From contig JADJPE010000005.1 in NCBI GenBank assembly GCA_016713425.1, positions 2,170,001 through 2,234,000 on the forward strand: a stretch of DNA of 64,000 nucleotides, given 5' to 3'. A program made the translations under genes and the position numbers. Positions 44,620-52,693 of this stretch are shown one piece after another; within the stretch, counting starts at the first letter, position 1; every line of letters begins with the position of its first letter. Below the pieces are notes generated by a model. That model was given only the letters and a program-made list of their open reading frames with translations. It was not told the DNA's origin and did not search any database. Origin of the DNA: Deltaproteobacteria bacterium (GTDB taxonomy: Bacteria > Myxococcota > Kuafuiibacteriia > Kuafuiibacteriales > Kuafuiibacteriaceae).

Positions 44620-47061
44620 GTGAGCATGGCGGAGGAGCCGAGATCCCCGCAGAGCGGCGATCCGAGGTCTTCATCCTCGTCGAATGCCAACGCGAGTTCG
44701 AACGTGAACGCGAACGCGAACGCGAACGCAAACGCGACTGAGAACTCGAGTTTGGCGTCGGCGTCGCCGTCCTCTTCTCCGTCCTCTCCGCCTTCACTGT
44801 TGCCCTCGAAAGAACGCGCTGCAGCCGGAGAACAACCGGTGTCCGCGGGGCTCGAGTCTGCGCCCAGCGGGGACAAGCCGCCGCCGCTTTCGGAGACCAT
44901 TCAGCTTACCGTGCCCCCGCTCAGTTTCGACGGTCAGGATCGCACGCTCGAATTCGAGGCGATCGACGTCAATCGGTTGCGGATGGGTGGTCTCGAAGGC
45001 GACAGCCAAGGTGGTAGCCAGCCCGCGAAGTCGGCGCTCTCGATCGGCGAGGCGCTGCAGTTCGTTCGTTATTCACGCCGCGATCAAACGCTCATGATCA
45101 CGGGTGTGACGCCTCATGGTCGGAAGCTCACGTTCGAGCAGCGCCAGGATCGTGAGGGTTGGTACGTCGTGGTTGCTGGCCGGCGACGGCGACCGACCGA
45201 GCGCGAGCTGGGACTCGTCGTCGCCAGCATCGAAGCCCAGATGGAGGCTGCGGCGGCACCGCGCGGCGAGTTCGAGGTTCGTTCCGCATATCGGTTGGCG
45301 GCCTCGTCCGATCAACCAGGCATGCCCATCCGCGGGCTGCAGGCCTATCGTGACTTGTTGCTCGACGAAGCCGAGGCGTACATCGCGGGCCAGCTCGAGC
45401 GGTTGGCGGTGGTCGCGATCGAGTATCAAGGTTTCAAGCGATTTGCGATTCGCCATGGTCATCGAATCGGTGCGGCGTTCGTTCGCGCGCTGGGCGAGCT
45501 CTTGGCGGAGCTTTTCCCGGCCGACCCCCGGATCCAGTTGTTTCACAAGACGGGCAAGGCGTTTCGCTTGATCATCGAGGACCACTCGGCCTCCACCATC
45601 CGCGACATGATGGCACGGCTGACCGATCTCGAGCCTCGGCAACGCATCGTCGAGCGCGTATGGGGCGAGGTTCAGCGCACTCATCCCGACGAGATCAACT
45701 TCAACATCGGCATCGCAGCGGCGCGACCGCGCGAACGTGACACGAAAGACTATGCCTCTTTGGCTCAGCGTTTGAACGACGACGCCTATCGTGCGCTTCG
45801 TCTCGGCCAGCTCAAGGGGCATACCTCGATCCATCTGGCCAAGGCGGCATGCCGGAGCTCGATCGCGATTTGGCTCAATTCATCGGAAGACGACTTGGAC
45901 GACCTCGCATCGCAGATGGACGACGGTCCGGCCGCGGTGATGGCCGAGATGTCCGATTACTTGCACGAGCTCGTCCCCGCCGACATCGAAGGCATGAGCG
46001 TCCAGGGCGATGTCCACGCGTTGGTGCACGCGGCCATTGCGCGCGAGGGCTTTTGGCAAGGCACCACGGCCATGAGGATCGCCTGTTCCGAGCTTGTTCG
46101 GCGTTTTCTGGAGCGGGCTCCGGTGCCCGAAGGCGAAAACGAGTTCGTGGGCGGCTTCGACCTCGGCGATGAGTACTACGGAGCTTCGGTGGAAGGGGAT
46201 ACCTTCTATTTTTGCTGGGGCGACATCAACAGTGCGGGCGCGACGCGCACTCGTGCCGGCTTGGACCGAATCCAATCAGCGGTCGGTTGGGGTCGAACCG
46301 ACGGCCGTGGTATTGCGGGGCGTTTTCTCTCGGCTTTGCGAGATCGCGATGGGCTTCGCACGCTCCCCGAGCGTGTTGCGCAGGCAGCCGAAGAGGCGTT
46401 CGAGGAGATCTCCGCCGACGACAGGATGCACGTGAATGACGCCGTCGATATCGGGGATCATCTGTGGCTCGACGACCATGAGCTCGTCCGTAACGAGGAC
46501 ATCGTGGACGGTTCAGTTCTCAAGTTGGTTCTCCCACGCTCGACCCACGAGGTGAAAGTCGTCGAACGGAGCTCGGCTTCGATCGTTCACCTCGAGATCG
46601 ATGGCAAGCCTCATACCGCGACGATCACCGAGCTGCTCGCGGGTCCTCAGATCAAGCTGCGCGTTCGCAACGCGGTGGTTTCGGCGGCGATCTGCATCCT
46701 GGCGATGACGCGAGGTGAACTCGAGGACATTTTGTCTATCGTGCGCGAAGATAACAATCTGCCGGACGACACACCGCTCGACATCGTCGGCTTCCTTCGC
46801 CACATCGCGGATATCGTCTTGATGGAAGAAATCAAGGCGCCGTCAAAGATCGAGCTCGCACTGGGTAAGCCGTACGCGGTCGAGAACTTCGTCCGGGCCT
46901 TCTCGCTCGAAGAGATTCGGGAGCGTTTCCCGGGCGTCTTCTACGAATCCGTGCACCACAACTTGATCAATGATCAAGGGCTTCAGCTCGATCGCCATCT
47001 CCGAGAGATCATTGCCCACACGATGTTGGCCCGCACGCGTCCCTCCTCGACCAGCGAGTGA
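44620..47061 (+). CDS. Large protein with degenerate GGDEF-like domain
   Basis: GTG 44620 lies 9 nt after AGGG; ATG 44626 is the alternative. 813 residues. An Asn-Ala microsatellite and a Ser/Pro-rich disordered region (~20-70) precede a PilZ- or FHA-sized beta domain. Residues ~245-410 resemble a GGDEF fold (LAVVAIEYQGFKRFAIRHGH compares with the D-D-FKxxNxxxGH region). The GGDEF loop itself reads KTGKAFRL, so cyclase activity is lost. The C-terminal ~380 residues contain acidic helical parts and a beta domain (LWLDDHELVRNEDIVDGS, STHEVKVVERS) and are not recognised. It is likely cytoplasmic, perhaps a cyclic-di-GMP or protein-binding scaffold. Confidence 0.6.
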   Translation: MSMAEEPRSPQSGDPRSSSSSNANASSNVNANANANANATENSSLASASPSSSPSSPPSLLPSKERAAAGEQPVSAGLESAPSGDKPPPLSETIQLTVPPLSFDGQDRTLEFEAIDVNRLRMGGLEGDSQGGSQPAKSALSIGEALQFVRYSRRDQTLMITGVTPHGRKLTFEQRQDREGWYVVVAGRRRRPTERELGLVVASIEAQMEAAAAPRGEFEVRSAYRLAASSDQPGMPIRGLQAYRDLLLDEAEAYIAGQLERLAVVAIEYQGFKRFAIRHGHRIGAAFVRALGELLAELFPADPRIQLFHKTGKAFRLIIEDHSASTIRDMMARLTDLEPRQRIVERVWGEVQRTHPDEINFNIGIAAARPRERDTKDYASLAQRLNDDAYRALRLGQLKGHTSIHLAKAACRSSIAIWLNSSEDDLDDLASQMDDGPAAVMAEMSDYLHELVPADIEGMSVQGDVHALVHAAIAREGFWQGTTAMRIACSELVRRFLERAPVPEGENEFVGGFDLGDEYYGASVEGDTFYFCWGDINSAGATRTRAGLDRIQSAVGWGRTDGRGIAGRFLSALRDRDGLRTLPERVAQAAEEAFEEISADDRMHVNDAVDIGDHLWLDDHELVRNEDIVDGSVLKLVLPRSTHEVKVVERSSASIVHLEIDGKPHTATITELLAGPQIKLRVRNAVVSAAICILAMTRGELEDILSIVREDNNLPDDTPLDIVGFLRHIADIVLMEEIKAPSKIELALGKPYAVENFVRAFSLEEIRERFPGVFYESVHHNLINDQGLQLDRHLREIIAHTMLARTRPSSTSE
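44701..44736 (+). repeat. Six AACGCG-type hexamers (Asn-Ala coding)
   Basis: Six units (AACGTG, three AACGCG, AACGCA, AACGCG) encode Asn-Val then Asn-Ala repeats in the disordered N-terminus. The same Asn-Ala theme occurs in the unrelated exported frame at 29284. Confidence 0.95.
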
Positions 47062-47186
47062 TGCCCACGCGGCTCGCTTCGGATTGAGACTTGTGCCATG
47101 CCATGCAATGCCATGCCATTTCAGTGGGGCGGAGTTGGCTTCGTGCTAAAGAAGACGCTGTTGGCTGAGTTCCGTTGAGCATGGCT

Positions 47187-47211
47187 GAGTTGAGTTGAGT
47201 TGAGTTGAGTT
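47187..47211 (+). repeat. Pentanucleotide repeat (GAGTT)5 next to the rmuC start
   Basis: Five perfect GAGTT units end 4 bp before the rmuC ATG (47216) and include a potential TTG start at 47210. A larger duplicated segment GTTGAGCATGG occurs at 47174 and 47209. The first copy opens a five-codon frame (ATG 47181 to TGA 47198). As 5 is not a multiple of 3, unit changes would alter spacing or frame of any upstream start. Confidence 0.9.
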
Positions 47212-47215
47212 GAGC

Positions 47216-48220
47216 ATGGTTGAGCCCATCGTGACTTTGCTGCTCGTCGTTCTGGTCGGCGTCGGCGCGCTCTTGCTGGCCAAGGTTTGGACGATGGGCG
47301 TTGAGCTTCGGTCACTTCAAGACCAGGTGCAGCAATCGCCCGCTCAGCTCGCCTCCGGGGTGCAGACCGTCCAAATGGCGCAGACGGTGCTCGCCGAGCA
47401 AATGGGGCGCACCGCGATGGGTGTGGAGTCTCTCGTCCCGACCGTACAGTCATTGCGCCAAGAGCTTCGCGCCCTGCACGAGAAGGCGGAGGCGAGGGCG
47501 GTCGCCGACCGAGAAGCCCAAGCGATGTTGCGACGCCTTGAGCTCGTCATGGCCGGCGGCAGTCAGCGCGGGGCGGCGGGCGAGAACATCTTGAGCGAAG
47601 TGCTTGCCCAGCTTCCGCCGGGCATGAGGGACAATGACGTGCGGATCGGTGGCAAGGTCGTTGAGTTTGCGTTGCGGCTCCCCGGCGACAAATTCCTGCC
47701 GATCGACTCGAAATGGCCCGAGGCGTCGATGCTCGAGCGGTTGGAGCGTCTCGGTCGCCTCGAAGGGGATGTGGATCCTCGGGAACGCTCGGACATCATC
47801 CGGAGGCTCGAGAAGACGGTTCTCGCGCGCGCCAGCGAAGTGGCAAAATACCTCGACCCAGAGCGAACCGTGATGCTCGGCGTGGCTGCGATCCCGGACG
47901 CTGTTTACCATGCGTCCGTTCGAGCTCACGCCGAAGCTTACCGTCTGGGCGTCATCATCATCCCGTATTCACTGGCTGTTCCGTACGTGTTGTCCATCTT
48001 GGTCCTCGTTTGGCGGTTCGGAGAGGCGGTCGACCTCGGTGAGGTCCGGGGTGGTCTCGCGGCGGTGGACCAGAATCTGGAGCGCGTGCTTGGCATTGTG
48101 GAGAGCCAACTGGCGCGGGCGGCCACCATGACGGAGAACGCAAGCGCGCGCATTCGAAGCGAAGTGCTCGACGCACGGCGCGCTATGGAGGCGATCCGTA
48201 TTGGGGATAACCAACACTGA
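47216..48220 (+). CDS. rmuC: DNA recombination protein RmuC
   Basis: 334 residues from ATG 47216 (TTG 47210 adds two). One N-terminal membrane helix (IVTLLLVVLVGVGALLLAKV) and a coiled coil (~30-110) precede the RmuC nuclease-like domain. Motifs include GAAGENILSEVLAQL (compare GxxGE), VEFALRLPGDKFLPIDSKWP and ALEPIRTVMLGVAAIPD-like PERTVMLGVAAIPDA, then HAEAYRLGVIIIPYSLAVPY. RmuC limits inversions at short repeats and is thought to be a membrane-tethered nuclease; some homologues act in defence. It is shorter than E. coli RmuC. No Shine-Dalgarno apart from the GAG of the pentanucleotide repeat is visible. Confidence 0.88.
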   Translation: MVEPIVTLLLVVLVGVGALLLAKVWTMGVELRSLQDQVQQSPAQLASGVQTVQMAQTVLAEQMGRTAMGVESLVPTVQSLRQELRALHEKAEARAVADREAQAMLRRLELVMAGGSQRGAAGENILSEVLAQLPPGMRDNDVRIGGKVVEFALRLPGDKFLPIDSKWPEASMLERLERLGRLEGDVDPRERSDIIRRLEKTVLARASEVAKYLDPERTVMLGVAAIPDAVYHASVRAHAEAYRLGVIIIPYSLAVPYVLSILVLVWRFGEAVDLGEVRGGLAAVDQNLERVLGIVESQLARAATMTENASARIRSEVLDARRAMEAIRIGDNQH

Positions 48221-48401
48221 GGCTGAGCCCGGACCGCGGGCCGGTTCAACGGGGCTAGCGTCGCGCGGGCGCGCGGCTCGACCGGGCGCACGGGTCGTGG
48301 TCGTGGTCGGGCCGGGTCGGTGAGCGATGTGCTTCGCGTTTTCGCTTCCGAAATTCGGCTTGACGCGCTTCGTGATTCGCGCGACCTTTCTTTCTGCAAA
48401 T

Positions 48402-48416
48402 TGACATGCATTCTCA
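48402..48416 (+). promoter_or_regulatory. Putative Fur box upstream of feoAB
   Basis: TGACATGCATTCTCA (complement TGAGAATGCATGTCA) matches the 7-1-7 Fur consensus TGATAAT-N-ATTATCA at about 10 of 14 positions. It ends 10 bp before the feoA ATG. Its location before an iron(II) transport operon makes regulation by Fur plausible. The overlapping TTGACA could be a -35 hexamer, but no matching -10 was found. Confidence 0.45.
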
Positions 48417-48426
48417 ATAGCCTCCG

Positions 48427-48684
48427 ATGGAGCTCTGCTTGAGTCGATCTTTGACTATTGCCGATCTCAGACCCGGCGCCATGGCGCGCATCTCGGCTGT
48501 GGACATCGCCACCGATGTCGTCTTCCGGTTGATGGAACTCGGCCTTGTCCCGGGTGCCACCGTTGAGATGCAGCAGTGTGCGCCGTTTGGGGATCCGATG
48601 TGTCTTCGTGTCGGTGCCGCCCGTCTGTCCTTACGCCGTCGGGAGGCGGGTTGTTTTCGCGTCGAGGTCGGGTCGCTGCCGTGA
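48427..48684 (+). CDS. feoA: Ferrous iron transport protein A
   Basis: An 85-residue SH3-like FeoA. The typical pattern LxxLxPGxxAxIxxV...LxxLGLxPGxxVE is seen as IADLRPGAMARISAV and LMELGLVPGATVEMQQ, followed by APFGDPMCLRVGAARLSLRR with EA. FeoA is a small cytosolic partner of FeoB. Its TGA overlaps the feoB GTG (GTGA). Confidence 0.93.
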   Translation: MELCLSRSLTIADLRPGAMARISAVDIATDVVFRLMELGLVPGATVEMQQCAPFGDPMCLRVGAARLSLRRREAGCFRVEVGSLP

Positions 48685-51155
48685 AGACAAAGACAAAGAC
48701 GACCGAGAACGCTCGCCCGATCATCGCCCTCGCCGGCAATCCGAACAGCGGTAAGAGCACGGTCTTCAATCGCCTGACCGGTCTACATCAACGGGTGGGT
48801 AACTATCCGGGCATCACCGTCGAGCGTACCTCGGGACGATTGCGGTCGATTCGGGCGAGTCGATCGACGCCGACGGGCCCATCGACGCGGACGGGCGAAC
48901 CTGGGTTGGGCAGATCCAGCCCGGGCGAATCCAGACGGGTGGAGGGATTCAGTGCTTTGTCGGCCGACGGTGCGGTCGACGCCGAGGTGCTCGATCTCCC
49001 CGGTGCCTACTCCTTGGTCGGTCGCAGCCGCGAGGAGACGCTGACCTACGATTTTCTCAAGCGCCCGGTCGCCGAAGGTGGCCCGTCGCTCATCCTCATC
49101 GTCGTCGACGCGTCGAATCTCGGCCGCAATCTCTATTTCGCGCTCTCGGTGCTGGAGCTCGGGATTCCGTCCGTGGTCGTCCTCAACATGGTCGATGAAG
49201 CGGAGGCGCTTGGGGTTCGGATCGATGCACTGGTTCTTAGTCGCGCGCTGAAGGTTCCGGTTGTCCCTGTCGTGGCATCCAAGGGCATCGGGATGGCCGA
49301 CCTCTACATCGCCATCGCGGAGAATCTTCGTTCACCCGTCATTCCCGGGCGTCGCGTTTGGCGTCTGGACGCCGAAACCGAGGAGCAAATCGCGCATCTG
49401 ACCGCGGTCGCTTCCGGACGACGTGAGGCCGGCCCCGCGGACTCGATCGAGCGGTCGATGCCCGCGGATTCGGATTCGGATTCGGATTCGGATTCGGGTT
49501 CGGATTCGAATTCGGACGCGGCGACGGCTCAGGCTCAGCGTCAGGAGGCGGTTGCGTCGCGCGCTGAGGCGCACGTCTTCTGGATGCTCGGCGTCCTTGC
49601 GACCGAGGGGCGTGCTTCGGGCGGAGCCAAAAACATCAACGGTATGGACGGCATGGGCGGCATCGGCGGCGTCGAAGGTATCGAAACCTTCGTGGCTCGC
49701 GTGTCGCCGGACGAAGCGTCCCACCTATTCTCGCGCGTGATCGAAGCACGCCACCAGCATGCCGAGGCGTTGGCGAATGAGGCGATGACTGTCCGTTCGG
49801 CGCCGACGCGACGCGCCTCGATGAGCGACCGAATCGACACATTGGTTCTTCATCGATTCCTTGGTCCGCTGATCTTTGCGGCGGTGATGGCCGCGCTCTT
49901 TCAGAGTGTATTCTCGTGGTCGGCGCCGGCGATGGATCGCATCGAGGCCGGGTTCGCCGCGCTCATGCGCGTGGCCGGCGACGTTCTTCCTCCTGGCGTT
50001 CTTACGAGTCTGCTCACGGATGGGATCATCAACGGCGTGGGCTCGGTGCTGGTGTTCGTGCCTCAGATCGCGATTCTTTTCGCGTTCATCGCGGTGCTCG
50101 AAGACTCGGGATATCTCGCGCGCGCAGCCTTCATCATGGATCGTCTGATGGCGCGGATCGGACTGCACGGGAAGGCGTTCGTTCCTTTGCTATCCGGATT
50201 CGCGTGTGCCGTTCCGGCCATCATGTCCGCTCGAACCGTAGAGAATCCGAAGGACCGACTGGTCACCATCCTCGTTACGCCGTTGATGTCGTGTTCGGCA
50301 CGCCTCCCTGTCTACTCCGTGATCTTGGGCGCGCTTTTCGCGACTCGTCCCCCCATCTTCGGATTCTTCTCTGTGGCTGCGCTCTTGATGCTCAGCATGT
50401 ACGCGCTGTCGATCATCGCGACGCTGGCGGCTGCCGCGCTTCTCAAGCGCACGGTGCTCAAGAGTGCGACCCCGCCTCTCGTTCTCGAACTTCCGCCCTA
50501 CCGTTGGCCGCTCCCGGGCAGCGTTCTTCGAAGAGCCACCTCGCGCTGCGCGGTCTTCGTGCGCGACGCGGGGACGGTGATCTTGGCGTGTTCCATCATT
50601 TTGTGGGCGCTTCTCAGCTATCCGAAGTTGTCGCCCACCGAAGATGCTCGCTTTGATGCCGAGCGGTCGGTCGTCGAGGAGACTGTTGCCGCTGGGCCGG
50701 CCCGCGACGCCGCTTTGTCCGCGATCGAGAATCGACGAGCGGCGCGCCAGGTCGAGCGGAGCATTGCGGGTCGACTCGGTCACGCGATGGAACCCGTGAT
50801 CGCTCCGCTCGGATTCGATTGGCGTATCGGCATCGGTCTCATTGGTAGCTTCGCCGCACGCGAAGTTCTCGTCTCGACACTTGGTCTCGTGCATGGTCTC
50901 GGCGCCCAGGCAGACGAAGACAGTCCATCCCTTCGCGAGACCTTGCGTCGCGACCCGCACTACACACCGCTCGTCGGCTTTTCGCTGATGATCTTCTTTC
51001 TTTTCGCTTGCCAGTGCATGTCCACGCTCGCGGTGATTCGACGTGAGACGGCGAGTTGGCGGTGGCCAGCCTTCGTCCTTGGGTACATGACGGTCTTGGC
51101 CTACGTGGCGTCCCTTCTCGTGTATCAGGTGGGGCGCCTGTTCGGACTCGCGTAG
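48681..51155 (+). CDS. feoB: Ferrous iron transport protein B
   Basis: 824 residues from GTG 48681. The N-terminal GTPase has G1 GNPNSGKST, G3 DLPGAYSL, G4 NMVD and G5 VASKG. Two low-complexity insertions are unusual: ~45 residues between switch I and G3 (Arg/Ser/Gly-rich), and ~110 residues between the GTPase and the channel, including an Asp-Ser microsatellite and a Gly-Met run. The membrane part has the two gate blocks (GFACAVPAIMSARTVENPKD and LMSCSARLPVYSV) with conserved Cys, and FAAREVLVSTLG. It imports Fe(II) across the inner membrane. It is translated by overlap with feoA. Confidence 0.96.
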   Translation: MKTKTKTTENARPIIALAGNPNSGKSTVFNRLTGLHQRVGNYPGITVERTSGRLRSIRASRSTPTGPSTRTGEPGLGRSSPGESRRVEGFSALSADGAVDAEVLDLPGAYSLVGRSREETLTYDFLKRPVAEGGPSLILIVVDASNLGRNLYFALSVLELGIPSVVVLNMVDEAEALGVRIDALVLSRALKVPVVPVVASKGIGMADLYIAIAENLRSPVIPGRRVWRLDAETEEQIAHLTAVASGRREAGPADSIERSMPADSDSDSDSDSGSDSNSDAATAQAQRQEAVASRAEAHVFWMLGVLATEGRASGGAKNINGMDGMGGIGGVEGIETFVARVSPDEASHLFSRVIEARHQHAEALANEAMTVRSAPTRRASMSDRIDTLVLHRFLGPLIFAAVMAALFQSVFSWSAPAMDRIEAGFAALMRVAGDVLPPGVLTSLLTDGIINGVGSVLVFVPQIAILFAFIAVLEDSGYLARAAFIMDRLMARIGLHGKAFVPLLSGFACAVPAIMSARTVENPKDRLVTILVTPLMSCSARLPVYSVILGALFATRPPIFGFFSVAALLMLSMYALSIIATLAAAALLKRTVLKSATPPLVLELPPYRWPLPGSVLRRATSRCAVFVRDAGTVILACSIILWALLSYPKLSPTEDARFDAERSVVEETVAAGPARDAALSAIENRRAARQVERSIAGRLGHAMEPVIAPLGFDWRIGIGLIGSFAAREVLVSTLGLVHGLGAQADEDSPSLRETLRRDPHYTPLVGFSLMIFFLFACQCMSTLAVIRRETASWRWPAFVLGYMTVLAYVASLLVYQVGRLFGLA
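49467..49514 (+). repeat. Eight GATTCG-type hexamers in feoB (Asp-Ser coding)
   Basis: Five perfect GATTCG units followed by GGTTCG, GATTCG and AATTCG encode Asp-Ser repeats, within the linker between the GTPase and membrane domains of FeoB. Confidence 0.95.
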
Positions 51156-51191
51156 ACCGAAGGTCGAAAGGGTCAAGGTTGTCGCGCCGCC

Positions 51192-51455
51192 ATGGGTATC
51201 GGATCAGACATCCAAGAGGTCGTGGCGCTCCTGATCGTTGGGCTGGCGGCCCTGTACTTGGCGCGGCGCATGGGCGGTGGTCTTGGGTGGCGCTCGTGGT
51301 CTCGCGGGTGGCGTTCTCGAGCGCGCCGGGACGCTGGCCCTTCCAACGTCGTTGTGGGCGCACGCCTGCGCCGAGGTTTGAAGCGTGCGTCGCGCGCAGC
51401 GGCAACGCGTCCTGCCGGCATTCCGCCGGAAAACGACCCTCGCCGAAGTCATTGA
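51192..51455 (+). CDS. Small single-pass membrane protein downstream of feoB
   Basis: 87 residues from ATG 51192, 36 bp after feoB. One membrane helix (VVALLIVGLAALYLARRM) is followed by a very Arg-rich tail. Its position and helix recall the FeoB-associated small membrane proteins found downstream of feoB, but the Cys-rich tail typical of that family is absent. The Arg-rich tail may partly reflect high GC, so coding status is not certain. No strong ribosome site. Confidence 0.45.
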   Translation: MGIGSDIQEVVALLIVGLAALYLARRMGGGLGWRSWSRGWRSRARRDAGPSNVVVGARLRRGLKRASRAAATRPAGIPPENDPRRSH

Positions 51456-51500
51456 ACCGATGAGAGTTGTGACCGGCATGAGAGGTACGAGAGGCCCTTA

Positions 51501-52193
51501 GCCCTTCATCGGTTTCTTGGGGCTCGGGCCGGGTTTCAGGAGAACAAAGATCGGTACGACGCCGATGTGAAGCAGCCGCTGATGGCCTTCATTTCGGATT
51601 TCGCGCCCCGGCTGAGGAAGATCAGTCCCCACTTTGTGGCCGACCCAGATCCGAGGCATGGGTCGATGTTCCGCATTCACCGTGACACACGATTCTCGAA
51701 GGACAAGAGCCCGTACAAGACACACGCTTCGGCGCACTTCCGACATGGCGTCGGCAAGGACGTGCATGGGCCGGGGTTCTACCTTCACCTCGAGCCGAAG
51801 AGCGTGTTCATCGGCGTGGGGATCTGGCATCCGCCACCCCCCACGCTGCTCAAGCTTCGAACCCACCTCGTCGAGGCGCCCGGTGAGTGGACGAAGGCGC
51901 TGAAGCACAAGGCCTTCGAAGGATACGCGTTGCGCGGTGAGTCACTGAAGCGCCCGCCCAAGGGCTTTGACAAGGAACATCCTTTGGTCGCTGACCTTTG
52001 TCGCAAAGACTTCATTGGCGTCTTCAACTTTCGCGAGAGCAGGCGCGAAGCCACGCAAAGCCAGAGCAGCGGGGGTCACGATTCAGATGTTCTGGGGCGA
52101 GATCCTTTCCCAAACCTCGAGTGCGTGCCCGAGGAATTGCGGCGGTCTGTTCTCAAACGATGCGTCGACCTGCTTGACGTCTTTGCAACCTAA
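51501..52193 (+). pseudogene. DUF2461 family remnant, both ends lost
   Basis: The core is an excellent DUF2461 (TIGR02453-like) match: FRIHRDTRFSKDKSPYKTHA, FYLHLEPKSVFIGVGIWHP, ESLKRPPKGFDKEHPLV and CRKDFIGV. The conserved FQENKDRYDADV motif lies upstream of the only available start (GTG 51567). In that frame no ATG, GTG or TTG occurs between it and the stop at 51453. The invariant WF of the motif reads Gly-Phe and residues before it are missing. At the other end, homology stops after KDFIGV (~52028) and the last 55 residues are unlike the family and partly antisense to the next gene. I read this as a decayed gene; a shortened product from GTG 51567 cannot be excluded. Confidence 0.65.
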
Positions 52194-52645
52194 TTCGTCT
52201 TCATCCACGCCGTCGCCACAACCCTCGCTGAAGTGACCCTGTCCACGAATGATGTACTTGTCGTCTCCCTCCATGATGAGGAGCTTCAGCGAGTCGGGAG
52301 ATACGTCGCCCCGGCACGAGAGCCAGTATGCGAACGTGAGCTCGTCGACATCGTCTCCATCGAGATCGGTGAGCCCAAGCGCTTTGGGCTCGAACCGGAG
52401 CGTGAGATCGACGGGGCATGCTTCGACGTTGTCTCGTACGGCGCGAAGCTCACGGGTCTTCCATCGTTCACGACATATCGGCACATGAAGAGGTAGGCGG
52501 ACGCACCGTCATCTTCGCCGTCATCGCCTGTTGTCGTAGGTCGCCGCCTGACCGAACCGAGAGCGACGTTCGTGCCGCTTCGATCGGTCCAGCGGATAGC
52601 TACGACGAGATCACCTTCAAAGCTCATGCCTGCGGGGACAAGCAA
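52083..52645 (-). pseudogene. Frameshifted gene of a surface-polysaccharide-type (M949_RS01915-like) protein
   Basis: Two minus-strand frames make one recognisable protein. From ~52640 down to 52463 the first frame reads FEGDLVVAIRWTDRSGTNVA and then AYLFMCRYVVNDG. From there the next frame continues KTRELRAVRDNVEACPVDLT, ALGLTDLDGDDVDELTFAYW, LSCRGDVSPDSLKLLIMEGD and ends DASFENRPPQFLGHALEVWE. The break is at GGAAG (complement of 52458-52462), where one extra A would restore DG-KTRELR. The pattern (WTDxxGxN, RDxxxxCPxD, DLDxDGxxE, CxGDVSP) recalls the family named for Flavobacterium M949_RS01915; its function is not known. No signal peptide is seen at the TTG 52645 start. A base-calling error is the alternative explanation. 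Confidence 0.6.
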
Positions 52646-52693
52646 CCCAACCCAGCATCGTTCGCCTGAGGCACGCGCGTGAGCGAGCGCGTT

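Noticed and set aside
44620..47061. Active diguanylate cyclase
   Set aside because: The GGDEF loop is replaced by KTGKAF and the metal-binding Asp/Glu are not at the expected places.
51056..51463. Alternative Arg-rich frame across the feoB end
   Set aside because: Out of frame with feoB, no start signal, composition typical of a shifted frame in GC-rich coding DNA.
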